DNA of 42,398 nucleotides from Cereibacter changlensis JA139 (GCF_003034985.1 NZ_PZKG01000029.1:1-42398); one strand, 5' to 3'; shown: positions 1-8,672, counted from the stretch's first letter. Notes: generated by a model not told the origin, from the sequence alone. Translations and numbers: made by a program.

Positions 1-410
1 AGCATCTGCTCCTTCAGCGGGATGCCGAGCTTGGCATAGGTCGCCAGCAGCTTGGGGTCGACCTCGTCCAGCGACTTCGGCTTGCCCTCCATGCTCTTGG
101 GGCTCGCGTAGTAGTAGATGTCCTGGTAGTCGATGTCCGGGTAGTTCAGCATGGCCCAGCGGGGCTCCTGCATCTGCAGCCAGCGGCGATAGGCGGTCAG
201 CCGCCACTCCAGCATCCACTCCGGCTCGCCGTTCTTGGCCGAGATCAGCCGCACGATGTCCTCGTTCAGCCCCTTGGGGGCGAAGTCCATCTCGATCTCG
301 GTGTCCCAGCCATACTTGTACTTGCCGGACATCGCATGGACGGTCTCGATCGTCTCCCGGTCGACGCCTTCGCGGACCTCGGGAACGTCGATCTCTTCAA
401 GTGCTGTCAT
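1..410 (-). CDS. sufB: Fe-S cluster assembly protein SufB (N-terminal part, cut by window edge)
   Basis: This is the first 136 residues of SufB, the scaffold subunit of the SUF Fe-S assembly complex (SufBCD). The protein starts MTALEEIDVPEV. It carries the typical SufB N-terminal region, including a KYKYGWDTEIEMDFAPKGL stretch, an EPEWMLEWRL stretch and the DYQDIYYYASPK segment that leads into the beta-helix core. The start ATG (complement of 408-410) has a GGAG about 11 nt upstream. The gene is third in an iscR - cysteine desulfurase - sufB order on the minus strand, so it is probably co-transcribed with them and under IscR control. The rest of the gene, and presumably sufC/sufD, lie outside the window. 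Confidence 0.93.
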   Translation of the reverse strand, partial: MTALEEIDVPEVREGVDRETIETVHAMSGKYKYGWDTEIEMDFAPKGLNEDIVRLISAKNGEPEWMLEWRLTAYRRWLQMQEPRWAMLNYPDIDYQDIYYYASPKSMEGKPKSLDEVDPKLLATYAKLGIPLKEQM

Positions 411-452
411 CGGTGTCAATCTCCGTTCCTGTGCGGGGCTATCCCCTGTTCC

Positions 453-1499
453 TTACGCGGCCCGCGCCCGGTGCCTCGCCCGCGCGGCGCGCCAGGCGTC
501 GGCGAAGCGCATCACCTCGGCCTCTGTCGTCATGGGCCCCAGCGAGACCCGGATCGCCGACGCGGCGGCGACCTCGTCGAAACCCATCGCCTTGAGTACG
601 CGGCTGGCGCGCACCTTCCCCGACGAGCAGGCCGAGCCCGCGGAAACCGCGAAACCGGCAAGGTCCATCTGCATCACCTGCGTTTCGCCCTTCCAGCCCG
701 GCGTGACAAGGCACAGCGTGTTGGGAAGCCGCATCGCGTCTTTCCCGACAGAAATAGTTCCTTTCTCGTCACCACACAATGCCGAATCTAGAATATCTCT
801 AAGTTGCGCAACTTGTTCCCAGACGCCGGCGGAAAGATCGCGCGCCGCCGCCTCGGCCGCCGCGCCGAAACCGGCGATGCCGATCAGGTTCTCGGTGCCG
901 GCGCGACGTCCCATCTCCTGCCCGCCGCCTTTCAGCTGCGCCGGAACGTCCAGCCCCCGCCGCAGGATCAGTGCGCCGATCCCCTTCGGACCGCCCAGCT
1001 TGTGCGCCGAGATCAGCGCCATGTCGCAGCCGAGCCAGTTGAAGGCGAAGGCCACCTTGCCGAAGGCCTGCGTCAGGTCGCTGACCGCCAGCCCCTCCGG
1101 CAGCGCCTGCATCACCCCCGTCTCGGAATTTGCCAGCTGCAGCGCGCTCCGCGCCGGATCGGTCACCGCCACCCGCCCCGACGCATCGACGGCGAGCGAA
1201 GGTTCGCACCAAGCGGCTACCGCCTCGTGCTCCAGATCGGCACAGACGAGGCCCCGCCCGGCGCAGGCCAGCGCCGCCGCTTCGGTCGCGCCGGAGGTGA
1301 AGACGATATCCGCCCCCTCGGCCCCCAGCGCCGCGGCGATCTGCCCGCGCGCCCGCTCCACCAGCGCCTTGGCCGCCCGCCCCTCGGCATGGACCGAGGA
1401 GGGGTTGCCCACGAGGTCCATCGCCTCGATCATCGCCGCCCGCGCCTCGGGGCGCAGCGGCGTCGTCGCGTTCCAGTCGAGATAGCCGCGCGTCACCAT
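453..1499 (-). CDS. Cysteine desulfurase (NifS/IscS-like, class V aminotransferase)
   Basis: This is a PLP enzyme that strips sulfur from L-cysteine as a persulfide for Fe-S assembly. At 348 aa it is slightly shorter than IscS (about 400). Visible features are the N-terminal YLDWNATTPL motif, the GNPSSVHAEGR segment, the PLP-binding lysine in SAHKLGGPKG (about K167) and the catalytic cysteine in SAGSACSSGKV (about C291). The SSG-type loop after the Cys places it with the IscS/NifS group rather than SufS. The ATG has GGAGG 7 nt upstream. It lies 25 nt downstream of iscR and 42 nt upstream of sufB, so one SUF transcript is likely. Which desulfurase subfamily name (iscS, nifS or sufS) applies cannot be settled from one gene. 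Confidence 0.93.
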   Translation of the reverse strand: MVTRGYLDWNATTPLRPEARAAMIEAMDLVGNPSSVHAEGRAAKALVERARGQIAAALGAEGADIVFTSGATEAAALACAGRGLVCADLEHEAVAAWCEPSLAVDASGRVAVTDPARSALQLANSETGVMQALPEGLAVSDLTQAFGKVAFAFNWLGCDMALISAHKLGGPKGIGALILRRGLDVPAQLKGGGQEMGRRAGTENLIGIAGFGAAAEAAARDLSAGVWEQVAQLRDILDSALCGDEKGTISVGKDAMRLPNTLCLVTPGWKGETQVMQMDLAGFAVSAGSACSSGKVRASRVLKAMGFDEVAAASAIRVSLGPMTTEAEVMRFADAWRAARARHRARAA

Positions 1500-1524
1500 C
1501 CCCGCGCCTCCGGTCCCCGCCGCC

Positions 1525-1998
1525 TCACTCCTCGTCCACCACGCGGAACAGCGCCGGCACCGCCGGACAGGGGCGCATCTCGTTCTTGATCACGTCCGAC
1601 AGCCGGGTCTGGTGCAGGAAAACATAGACATGCGCCGAAAGCCCCTCCCAGAGCCGATTGGTCAGCGACTGCGCCCGGCTGCCCGAGACGCCGCCATTGG
1701 CCCCCGCCCCGGTATGCATCGCGTTCACCGTCTCCTCGACCGCCTCCATGATCTCGCTGACCCGGATCGAATCCGCCGAGCGCGCCAGCCGGTAGCCGCC
1801 GCCCGGACCCCGCACCGCCTCGACCAACCCGGCGCGGCGCAGCTTGACGAAGAGCTGCTCCAGATAGGGCAGCGAGATGTCCTGCCGCCGCGACACTTCG
1901 GCCAGCGACACCAGCCCCTCGTCCGGGGTCTTCTTCTGGGCCAAGGCCAGATCGGCCAGAGCCACCATCGCATACCGTCCCTTGGTCGACAGTTTCAT
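1525..1998 (-). CDS. iscR: Rrf2-family Fe-S regulator IscR, one-cysteine type
   Basis: This winged-helix repressor controls Fe-S assembly genes. I start it at the ATG of MKLSTKGRYAMVALADLA (157 aa), the family's usual N-terminus; the reading frame stays open upstream but that part is unlike IscR. The DNA-binding region covers residues 1-75 and includes ISLPYLEQLFVKLRRAGLV and RGPGGGYRLAR. E. coli IscR binds its cluster with three cysteines near residues 92-104. Here that stretch (about 95-112) is Gly/Ala rich with no Cys, and the only Cys in the protein is about C144 in RPCPAVP. This matches the unusual IscR described in Rhodobacter sphaeroides. It is the first gene of the SUF operon and divergent from a hydrolase gene, so autoregulation is likely. 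Confidence 0.92.
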   Translation of the reverse strand: MKLSTKGRYAMVALADLALAQKKTPDEGLVSLAEVSRRQDISLPYLEQLFVKLRRAGLVEAVRGPGGGYRLARSADSIRVSEIMEAVEETVNAMHTGAGANGGVSGSRAQSLTNRLWEGLSAHVYVFLHQTRLSDVIKNEMRPCPAVPALFRVVDEE

Positions 1999-2083
1999 CG
2001 CAGTCTCCGCCCAAATCCATTGACGCCAAGCGGCAGGCCGCTTAACTCCTCTACACTTCCGGGGCGCCCTGCCCTTTGGAACC

Positions 2084-2112
2084 GTTCTAAGTTCTCCGAC
2101 CGATTTCGTCAA
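2084..2112 (-). promoter_or_regulatory. Candidate sigma70-type promoter of the iscR-suf operon
   Basis: Read on the minus strand there is a TTGACG -35 (2107-2112), a 17-nt spacer and a TAGAAC -10 (2084-2089), pointing at iscR 86 nt away. An imperfect inverted repeat (CCGACCGAT / ATCGTCGG, about 2096-2122) overlaps the -35 and could hold an operator. This rests on sequence match only. Confidence 0.45.
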
Positions 2113-2140
2113 CAATCGTCGGACAAGAAAGAGGCGAGCG

Positions 2141-2800
2141 ATGCCCGAAGTCATTTTTGCCGGCCCCGAAGGTCGGCTCGAAGGTCGCTATCATCCGCAA
2201 AAGGAACGAGACGCCCCCATCGCCATCGTGCTGCACCCCCATCCGCAGTTCGGCGGCTCGATGAACAACAAGGTTGTCTACAACCTGCATTATGCCTTCT
2301 ATCGCCTCGGCTTCACAGTGCTTCGCTTCAACTTCCGTGGCGTCGGACGGTCGCAGGGCGAATACGACCAGGGCATCGGCGAATTGTCCGACGCGGCCTC
2401 TGCGCTCGACTACCTGCAGTCGATGAACCAGAACGCCAAGCACTGCTGGGTCGCGGGCTTCTCCTTCGGGGCCTGGATCGGCATGCAGCTCCTGATGCGC
2501 CGCCCCGAGATCACCGGCTTCATCTCGGTCTCGCCGCCGGCCAACATGTATGATTTCTCCTTCCTCGCGCCCTGCCCCTCCTCCGGCCTGATCATCAACG
2601 GCACCGCCGACCGGGTGGCCCAGCCGAAGGATACGGTGACGCTGGTGAACAAGCTGCACGAGCAGAAGGGCATCAAGATCACCCACGAGCAGATCGAGGG
2701 AGCCGACCACTTCTTCAAGGACGAGGAAGCCCATATGACGCCGATGATCTCGACCGTGTCGAGCTATGTGAAGCGGCGGCTCACCGAGGCCTCGCGTTGA
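2141..2800 (+). CDS. Alpha/beta hydrolase (COG2945-like serine hydrolase)
   Basis: This is a 219-aa cytosolic serine hydrolase with no signal peptide. The nucleophile elbow GFSFGAW holds about Ser108, the acid is the Asp in INGTADRV, and the His is in EGADHFF. An HPHPQFGGSMNNKVV oxyanion-hole stretch (about 32-46) is typical of the small COG2945/dienelactone-hydrolase-like group whose substrates are unknown. The gene is divergent from iscR and shares 142 nt with it. Its stop codon overlaps the TTG start of the next gene, so it heads a three-gene operon. The catalytic triad makes it an active esterase or hydrolase candidate; its physiological substrate cannot be read from sequence. Confidence 0.85.
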   Translation: MPEVIFAGPEGRLEGRYHPQKERDAPIAIVLHPHPQFGGSMNNKVVYNLHYAFYRLGFTVLRFNFRGVGRSQGEYDQGIGELSDAASALDYLQSMNQNAKHCWVAGFSFGAWIGMQLLMRRPEITGFISVSPPANMYDFSFLAPCPSSGLIINGTADRVAQPKDTVTLVNKLHEQKGIKITHEQIEGADHFFKDEEAHMTPMISTVSSYVKRRLTEASR

Positions 2801-3390
2801 CCGACCGGCTGGAGGCCCAGTTCGCCTTCCTGAACGAGGCCGACAGGCTGAAATCGGTGCTGCGCGCCACCACGCTCTGCGACGGCTCGCGGCGCGAGAA
2901 TTCGGGTGAGCATTCCTGGCATCTGGCGCTCTACGCGCTAGTGCTGGCCGATCAGGCCGGCCCCGGCGTCAACATCGACCGGGTGGTCAGGATGCTGATC
3001 CTGCACGATCTGGTCGAGATCGACGTGGGCGACGTGCCGATCCATTCGGCGAATGGCGCGGCGCATGGCTCGGAGGCCACGCTGGTCGCCGAGGCCCGCG
3101 CCGCCGACCGGATCTTCGGCCTGCTGCCGCCCGACCTCGGCGCCGAACTGCGCGCCCTCTGGGCCGAGTTCGAGGCCGCCGAAACCCCCGACGCCATCTT
3201 CGCCAAATCGCTCGATCGGGTGCAGCCGGTGATGCACAACATCGAAAGCGGCGGCGGCACCTGGACTGAATATGCCGTCACCGCCGAGCAGCTCGAGGCC
3301 CGCGTCGGCGCCAAGATCGCCCGCGGCGCCCCGCGGCTCTGGGACTATGTGAAGGCGCGCAGCGCCCGTTTCTTCAAGGTATCCGCATGA
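2797..3390 (+). CDS. HD-domain phosphohydrolase (HDDC2/YfbR-like)
   Basis: This is a 197-aa protein with an HD metal-binding fold: H39 in SGEHSWH, the H70-D71 pair in LILHDLVEID and a distal Asp in SLDRVQPV. Length and motif order fit the HDDC2/YfbR group, whose members include 5'-deoxynucleotidases; the substrate here is unproven. The start is a TTG at 2797 that overlaps the previous stop (TTGA). No ATG lies close by in frame, and the next gene overlaps the 3' end by ATGA, so the three genes are translationally coupled. It is a soluble cytoplasmic protein. Confidence 0.85.
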   Translation: MTDRLEAQFAFLNEADRLKSVLRATTLCDGSRRENSGEHSWHLALYALVLADQAGPGVNIDRVVRMLILHDLVEIDVGDVPIHSANGAAHGSEATLVAEARAADRIFGLLPPDLGAELRALWAEFEAAETPDAIFAKSLDRVQPVMHNIESGGGTWTEYAVTAEQLEARVGAKIARGAPRLWDYVKARSARFFKVSA

Positions 3391-3737
3391 CCCCGCAGTA
3401 CGACCCCGCCCTTGACGACGAGGCCCTGAAGCAGCTGCTGGAAGACGGCGCGCTCTCCGTCGGCTCGCTCGACGCTCTCGCCCATCTCGCCGGCCGGCTC
3501 GAAGCGCTCGACGAATGGGTGCACACGCTGGAAGTGACCGAATGCCGCGGCGAGCGCGAGGTGGGCCGGATCGACCTCTCGATCATGGGGCTCGACGGCG
3601 AGGACGAGTGGGATGTGCCGCTGGAACCCGCGCGGATGCGGGCGCTGCTGCAGGACAAGCTCGCCCGGATGCGCGAGACCGGCGCCGCCTTCCGCTTCGA
3701 TCTCTGGCTCGGCGAAACCGCCGAAGACCCCGCCTGA
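3387..3737 (+). CDS. Hypothetical acidic protein, 116 aa
   Basis: I do not recognise this protein. It is small, acidic and soluble, predicted to be mostly helical (residues 8-50 and 85-103) around a short beta-rich middle (about 53-78). It has no cysteines other than one in VTECRGE, no membrane segment and no signal peptide. The ATG overlaps the stop of the HD-domain gene (ATGA), so it is translated with it. Codon use matches its neighbours and there is no sign of transfer. Its position suggests a role linked to the HD protein or the hydrolase. Confidence 0.75.
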   Translation: MTPQYDPALDDEALKQLLEDGALSVGSLDALAHLAGRLEALDEWVHTLEVTECRGEREVGRIDLSIMGLDGEDEWDVPLEPARMRALLQDKLARMRETGAAFRFDLWLGETAEDPA

Positions 3738-3821
3738 ACGGTATACCGCCGCATACAACTCTTTCCAATTCCGGTGGGATCGGCTATGTCCGGGCCACCG
3801 CAACCAGCCTCAGGAGGCCTC

Positions 3822-5036
3822 ATGTCGAAGATCAAGGTAGCCAACCCCGTCGTCGAGCTCGACGGCGACGAGATGACCCGGATCATCTGGGACTTCATCA
3901 AGCAGAAGCTTATCCTGCCCTATCTCGACATCGATCTGGCCTATTACGACCTCGGCATCGAGGAGCGTGACCGCACCAACGACCAGATCACCATCGACGC
4001 GGCGCATGCGATCCAGAAGCACGGCGTCGGCGTGAAATGCGCCACCATCACCCCGGACGAGCAGCGGGTCGAGGAATTCGGCCTGAAGCAGATGTGGAAA
4101 TCGCCGAACGGCACGATCCGCAACATCCTCGGCGGCGTGATCTTCCGCGAGCCGATCATCTGCAAGAACGTGCCGCGTCTGGTGCCGGGCTGGACCCAGC
4201 CGATCGTCGTCGGCCGCCACGCCTTCGGCGACCAGTACCGCGCGACCGACTTCCGCTTCCCGGGCAAGGGCAAGCTGACGATCAAGTTCGTCGGCGAGGA
4301 CGGGACCGTCATCGAGCGAGACGTGTTCGACGCGCCCTCGGCCGGCGTGACCATGGCGATGTACAACCTCGACGACAGCATCATCGATTTCGCCCGCGCC
4401 TCGATGAACTACGGCCTGGTCAAGGGCTGGCCGGTCTATCTCTCGACCAAGAACACCATCCTCAAGGCCTATGACGGCCGCTTCAAGGACCTGTTCCAGA
4501 AGGTCTATGACGAGGAGTTCGCCGACAAGTTCAAGAAGGCCGGCATCACCTACGAGCACCGGCTGATCGACGACATGGTGGCCTCGGCGATGAAATGGTC
4601 GGGCGGCTATGTTTGGGCATGCAAGAACTACGACGGCGACGTGCAGTCCGACACCGTGGCCCAGGGCTTCGGCTCGCTCGGTCTGATGACCTCGGTGCTG
4701 ATGACGCCGGATGGCAAGACGGTGGAGGCCGAGGCCGCCCATGGCACGGTGACGCGGCACTTCCGCCAGCACCAGCAGGGCAAGCAGACCTCGACCAACT
4801 CCATCGCCTCGATCTTCGCCTGGACCGGCGGCCTGAAGCACCGCGCCAAGCTCGACGACAACGCGCAGCTCCTGCGCTTCGCCGAGACGCTTGAGAAGGT
4901 GACTGTGCAGGCGGTCGAGGACGGCCACATGACCAAGGACCTGGCGCTGCTGGTCGGCCCGGACCAGAAATGGCTGACCACCATCGGCTATCTCGAGAAG
5001 GTCGACGAATACCTGAACAAGGCCCTCGTCGGCTGA
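3822..5036 (+). CDS. icd: NADP-dependent isocitrate dehydrogenase
   Basis: This TCA-cycle enzyme oxidatively decarboxylates isocitrate to 2-oxoglutarate with NADP+. At 404 aa it belongs to the homodimeric, eukaryote-like subfamily II, not the E. coli type. Characteristic stretches are [16 protein letters not shown] at the N-terminus, the substrate-binding KSPNGTIRN segment (about residues 94-102), the Mg2+-site aspartate region IDDMVA, and AAHGTVTRH for NADP binding. The chosen ATG has AGGAGG 4 nt upstream (3812-3817); an upstream extension to 3774 has no such signal. It appears monocistronic, with its own hairpin terminator downstream. Confidence 0.96.
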   Translation: MSKIKVANPVVELDGDEMTRIIWDFIKQKLILPYLDIDLAYYDLGIEERDRTNDQITIDAAHAIQKHGVGVKCATITPDEQRVEEFGLKQMWKSPNGTIRNILGGVIFREPIICKNVPRLVPGWTQPIVVGRHAFGDQYRATDFRFPGKGKLTIKFVGEDGTVIERDVFDAPSAGVTMAMYNLDDSIIDFARASMNYGLVKGWPVYLSTKNTILKAYDGRFKDLFQKVYDEEFADKFKKAGITYEHRLIDDMVASAMKWSGGYVWACKNYDGDVQSDTVAQGFGSLGLMTSVLMTPDGKTVEAEAAHGTVTRHFRQHQQGKQTSTNSIASIFAWTGGLKHRAKLDDNAQLLRFAETLEKVTVQAVEDGHMTKDLALLVGPDQKWLTTIGYLEKVDEYLNKALVG

Positions 5037-5045
5037 GAAGACACA

Positions 5046-5069
5046 GGGCGGCCCCGATGCGGGCCGCCC
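5046..5069 (+). terminator. Hairpin downstream of icd
   Basis: A perfect 9-bp GC stem (GGGCGGCCC / GGGCCGCCC) with a 6-nt loop begins 9 nt after the icd stop. No real T-tract follows, so termination would be of the GC-hairpin kind. Confidence 0.6.
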
Positions 5070-5075
5070 CCTCCC

Positions 5076-5192
5076 ATTTCACCTTGCCTAAATATCCCAC
5101 GGGGTGATGAGCGAGGTGAAATCCTCCAGTGGAGGATTTCAGCGAAGAACGCCCGGCCCGTGGCCGGGCTGGGGGGCGTGAAGCGCCCGGCG
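5076..5192 (-). repeat. Intergenic hairpin/ATATTT repeat, copy A (long form)
   Basis: Read on the minus strand this holds a GC-rich arm, a hairpin of 8-bp arms GCCCGGCC (5151-5169), a perfect 10-bp hairpin GAAATCCTCC / GGAGGATTTC (5118-5140), then CCCCGTGGGATATTTAGGC and AAGGTGAAA. Copy B (8818-8931) has the same architecture with the same second hairpin and a diverged but still paired first hairpin. The shared core also appears in copies C, D and E. It lies between icd and the YitT-like gene. Confidence 0.7.
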
Positions 5193-5225
5193 CTCCCCGA
5201 CAGGCGCGACCTCTCCAAACCGCGC

Positions 5226-5246
5226 CAAAGTTTCGCAGAAACTTTG
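5226..5246. repeat. Perfect 9-bp inverted repeat before the YitT-like gene
   Basis: CAAAGTTTC, a 3-nt GCA, then GAAACTTTG, ending 20 nt before the ATG at 5267. It could be an operator or an RNA hairpin in the leader. No other copy was seen in this window. Confidence 0.5.
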
Positions 5247-5266
5247 TCCCCGTTCCGAGTTCCCCG

Positions 5267-5869
5267 ATGACCGATCCCGCCCGCCACAGCCTCACCGAAG
5301 ACGCGCAGGCGCTGGCCTATGGCGCGGGGATGGCGGCCTTCGGCATCACGCTCCTTACGCATCTCGGCCTCGTCACCGGCCAGACCGCCGGGCTCGCCGT
5401 GCTGATCTCCTACGCCACCGGCTGGGGCTTCGGCCCGGTGTTCTTCGTGATCAACATCCCCTTCTACTGGATCGGCTACCGCCGCATGGGCTGGCAGTTC
5501 ACGCTGAAGACCTTCCTCGCCGTCGGCCTGCTCTCGGCCCTCAGCCTCTGGATGCCCGGCTGGGTCAGTTTCGCCAGCCTGAACCCGATCTTCGGCGCCA
5601 TCCTGTTCGGCGCGGTCTCCGGCTCGGCGCTCTTGGCGCTGTTCCGCCACGGCGCGAGCCTCGGCGGCGTCGGCATCCTCGCCCTCCTCCTGCAGGACAA
5701 GACCGGCTTCCGCGCCGGCCATACCCAGCTCCTGTTCGACGCCGCGCTCTTCGCCGTCGCGGCGACGCTGCTCGACTGGCGCACCGTGGCGCTGTCCTTC
5801 CTCGGGGCGCTGGTGGTGAACCTCGTCATCGCCATCAACCACCGCCGCGACCGCTATATCGCCACCTGA
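5267..5869 (+). CDS. YitT-family integral membrane protein
   Basis: This is a 200-aa protein with about five hydrophobic segments (roughly residues 17-37, 40-65, 80-100, 105-128 and 145-185). It matches the YitT/DUF161 N-terminal domain: a [24 protein letters not shown] opening followed by a [19 protein letters not shown] stretch. The C-terminal soluble domain of longer family members is absent, which is usual for the short proteobacterial form. Transport substrate and role are unknown. The ATG at 5267 was chosen because the following residues ([19 protein letters not shown]) look like a normal start; there is no strong ribosome site. It stands alone between repeat copy A and typA. Confidence 0.8.
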   Translation: MTDPARHSLTEDAQALAYGAGMAAFGITLLTHLGLVTGQTAGLAVLISYATGWGFGPVFFVINIPFYWIGYRRMGWQFTLKTFLAVGLLSALSLWMPGWVSFASLNPIFGAILFGAVSGSALLALFRHGASLGGVGILALLLQDKTGFRAGHTQLLFDAALFAVAATLLDWRTVALSFLGALVVNLVIAINHRRDRYIAT

Positions 5870-5978
5870 GCCGGAAATCTGCCGCCCGCGATGCTGCCGG
5901 TGCGAAGACCTCTGGTGTTTTCGGGGCTTCTCCTGTAACGCCGCCCCAACTTCTGACAAAACCAAAGAGAGTCCCCCG

Positions 5979-7796
5979 ATGGAGCTTCGCAACATCGCCA
6001 TTATCGCGCACGTCGACCATGGCAAGACAACCCTGGTGGACGAGCTGCTCAAACAGTCCGGCGCCTTTCGCGACAACCAGGCCGTCGCCGAACGGGCGAT
6101 GGACAGCAATGACATCGAGCGCGAGCGCGGCATCACCATCCTCGCCAAATGCACCTCGCTCGAATGGGCGGGCAAGCGCATCAACATCGTCGACACCCCC
6201 GGCCACGCCGACTTCGGCGGCGAGGTGGAGCGGATCCTGTCGATGGTCGATGGCGTGGTGCTCCTCGTCGACGCCGCCGAAGGCCCGATGCCGCAGACCA
6301 AGTTCGTCACCGCCAAGGCGCTGGCCCTCGGCCTGCGCCCGATCGTGGTGCTGAACAAGGTCGACAAGCCGGACGCCGAGCCCGACCGCGCGCTGAACGA
6401 GGTCTTCGACCTCTTCGCCAACCTCGGCGCCGATGACCACCAGCTCGATTTCCCGGTGCTCTACGCTTCGGGCCGCTCCGGCTGGGCGGACGAGGCGCTG
6501 GACGGCCCGCGCAAGGACCTCTCGGCCCTCTACGAGCTGGTGCTGCGCCATGTGCCGCAGCCCAAGCAGCTGTCGCGCCGCGACGAGCCGTTCCAGATGC
6601 TGGCGACCACGCTCTCCGCCGACCCCTTCATCGGCCGCATCCTGACCGGCCGCGTCGAGGCCGGCACGCTGAAGGCCGGCGACACGATCAAGGCGCTGCA
6701 CCGCGACGGCGAGAAGATCGAGCAGTTCCGCGTCTCCAAGGTCCTCGCCTTCCGCGGCCTGTCGCAGACCCCGATCGATCTGGCCGAGGCCGGCGACATC
6801 GTCACCCTCGCCGGCATGTCCAAGGCCACCGTGGCCGACACGCTCTGCGACCTCTCGATCGACGTGGCGATCCCGGCGCAGCCGATCGACCCGCCGACCA
6901 TCTCGGTCACCTTCGGCATCAACGACTCGCCGCTGGCCGGCAAGGACGGCTCCAAGGTGCAGTCCCGCGTCATCCGCGAGCGGCTGATGAAGGAGGCCGA
7001 GATCAACGTCGCGATCAAGGTCACCGACTCGCCCACCGGCGATTCCTTCGAGGTCGCCGGCCGCGGCGAACTTCAGATGGGCGTGCTGATCGAGAACATG
7101 CGCCGCGAGGGCTTCGAGCTCTCGATCTCGCGCCCGCGCGTGCTGTTCCAGGAGATCGACGGCGTCCGGCACGAGCCGATCGAGGAAGTCACCATCGACG
7201 TGGATGACGAATTCACCGGCGCGGTGATCGAGAAGCTGACCGGCCCGCGCAAGGGTGATCTGGTCGAGATGAAGGCCGCGGGCGCCGGCAAGACCCGGAT
7301 CATCGCCCATGTGCCCTCGCGCGGCCTGATCGGCTATCACGGCCAGTTCCTGACCGACACCCGCGGCACCGGCGTCCTGAACCGCGTATTCCACGAATGG
7401 GCCCCGCACAAGGGCCCGATCGAGGGCCGCCGCGCCGGCGTGCTGATCTCGATGGAAAGCGGAACCTCGGTCGCCTATGCGATGTGGAAGCTGGAAGACC
7501 GAGGCCACTTCTTCATCGGCGTTCAGGAAGCGGTCTACACCGGCATGATCATCGGCGAGCACAACCGGGACAACGACCTGGAAGTGAACCCGCTGAAGGG
7601 CAAGCAGTTGACCAACGTCCGCGCCTCCGGCACCGACGAGGCCGTGCGCCTGACGACGCCGGTTAGGCTCTCGTTGGAGCAGGCCATCGCCTATATCGAC
7701 GATGACGAGCTGGTCGAAGTGACGCCGAAGAACATCCGCATGCGCAAGCGCTACCTCGACCCCCACGAGCGCAAGCGCCAGTCGCGCGCCAGCTGA
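5979..7796 (+). CDS. typA: Ribosome-associated GTPase TypA/BipA
   Basis: This 605-aa translational GTPase of the EF-G/LepA group acts on ribosome assembly and stress responses. The GTPase motifs are intact: G1 AHVDHGKTT (about residues 10-18), G2 in RERGITI, G3 [12 protein letters not shown] and G4 NKVDKPDA. Domain II, an EF-G-like domain (about 395-480) and the TypA-specific C-terminal domain ([15 protein letters not shown] near the end) follow. Length is normal for the family. It is probably monocistronic, with a strong bidirectional terminator after it. A purine stretch AAAGAGAG sits about 11 nt before the ATG. Confidence 0.96.
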   Translation: MELRNIAIIAHVDHGKTTLVDELLKQSGAFRDNQAVAERAMDSNDIERERGITILAKCTSLEWAGKRINIVDTPGHADFGGEVERILSMVDGVVLLVDAAEGPMPQTKFVTAKALALGLRPIVVLNKVDKPDAEPDRALNEVFDLFANLGADDHQLDFPVLYASGRSGWADEALDGPRKDLSALYELVLRHVPQPKQLSRRDEPFQMLATTLSADPFIGRILTGRVEAGTLKAGDTIKALHRDGEKIEQFRVSKVLAFRGLSQTPIDLAEAGDIVTLAGMSKATVADTLCDLSIDVAIPAQPIDPPTISVTFGINDSPLAGKDGSKVQSRVIRERLMKEAEINVAIKVTDSPTGDSFEVAGRGELQMGVLIENMRREGFELSISRPRVLFQEIDGVRHEPIEEVTIDVDDEFTGAVIEKLTGPRKGDLVEMKAAGAGKTRIIAHVPSRGLIGYHGQFLTDTRGTGVLNRVFHEWAPHKGPIEGRRAGVLISMESGTSVAYAMWKLEDRGHFFIGVQEAVYTGMIIGEHNRDNDLEVNPLKGKQLTNVRASGTDEAVRLTTPVRLSLEQAIAYIDDDELVEVTPKNIRMRKRYLDPHERKRQSRAS

Positions 7797-7818
7797 GCCG
7801 CCGACGCCCGAAAACCAG

Positions 7819-7851
7819 AAGGCCGCGCCCAGAGCGCGGCCTTTGTCTTTT
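7819..7851. terminator. Bidirectional intrinsic terminator after typA
   Basis: A perfect 10-bp stem AAGGCCGCGC / GCGCGGCCTT (7819-7828, 7834-7843) is followed by TTGTCTTTT on the plus strand and by a T-rich CTGGTTTT on the minus strand. It separates the convergent typA and glutamine amidotransferase genes. Confidence 0.85.
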
Positions 7852-7877
7852 GTGGCATGGTTCGCGCCGCCCGCCGC

Positions 7878-8672
7878 CTAGGCCGCGGCGCGGCGCGCCT
7901 CGGGCAGGAAGGGCTCCACCGTCACCGCCTCGCCCTCGAAGGTGCAGAACGACCCCGGCGCCACCGCCTGCCAGTCCCCCTCGTCGCTCTCCAGGGGCTC
8001 CGACACCACCGCCCGGCCCTGCCGCCGCGCGCTCCAGCGGTGATAGAGTGTCGGCGCATGCTCGTCGCTGGCATAGCGCACCGCATGGAGCCGCTCGCCA
8101 TCCGACAGCGCCGCCGTCAGCCGCAGATGCGGGGCGCAGCCCTTCTCGCGGCTGATCGTCTCGAAGCGCCGCACCGCCCGCTCCAGCGCGCCCTTGGGGT
8201 CCTCCGCAAGCCCCTCGGCCAGGGCGACCAGAAACAGGGCCTCACTGTCGGTCGCGCCGCGCCGGTGCGGGTAGAGCCCGTCCGGCACCAGCATGTCGGC
8301 ATCGCGGCGGAAACTGTCATAGCCGCCGACCTGCCCGTTGTGCATGAAGCTCCAGCGACCAACCGCGAAGGGATGGCAATTGTTGCGGCTGGTCGCCGTG
8401 CCGGTCGAGGCGCGGACATGGGCGAGGAACAGCCGCGACTTCACCTGCGCGGTCAGGCTGCGCAGGTTCGGGTCCGACCAAGCCGGCAGCACGTCGCGGT
8501 AAAGCCCCGGCTCGGGCCGCTCGCCGTACCATGCGATGCCGAAGCCATCGGCATTGATCGCCGTCTTGCATTCGGTGGCGCAGTGGCTCTGGTGGATCAG
8601 GGAATGTCCGGGGCGGCTGACGATCTCCTCGAGGAAGATCGGCGCGCCGATGTAGGCGGCCCAACGGCACAT
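7878..8672 (-). CDS. Class II glutamine amidotransferase (YafJ-type)
   Basis: This is a 264-aa N-terminal-nucleophile amidohydrolase. The catalytic residue is Cys2, immediately after Met (MCRWAAY), and becomes the N-terminus after Met removal. Further glutaminase signatures are NADGFGIAWY (about residues 40-49), the AHVRAST segment (about 84-90), NNCHPF and the MHNGQVGGY motif. There is no synthase domain, so this belongs to the stand-alone YafJ/EgtC-like group whose acceptor is generally unknown. EgtC function would need neighbouring egt genes, which are absent here. It is monocistronic on the minus strand. Confidence 0.88.
   Translation of the reverse strand: MCRWAAYIGAPIFLEEIVSRPGHSLIHQSHCATECKTAINADGFGIAWYGERPEPGLYRDVLPAWSDPNLRSLTAQVKSRLFLAHVRASTGTATSRNNCHPFAVGRWSFMHNGQVGGYDSFRRDADMLVPDGLYPHRRGATDSEALFLVALAEGLAEDPKGALERAVRRFETISREKGCAPHLRLTAALSDGERLHAVRYASDEHAPTLYHRWSARRQGRAVVSEPLESDEGDWQAVAPGSFCTFEGEAVTVEPFLPEARRAAA

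Noticed and set aside
3774-3821. Upstream start for isocitrate dehydrogenase
   Set aside because: The internal ATG at 3822 has AGGAGG at proper distance and gives the family's normal N-terminus.
5835-7766. 643-aa open frame antisense to typA
   Set aside because: Long antisense frames are common at this GC content. It has no recognisable domain and lies over an intact, conserved GTPase gene.
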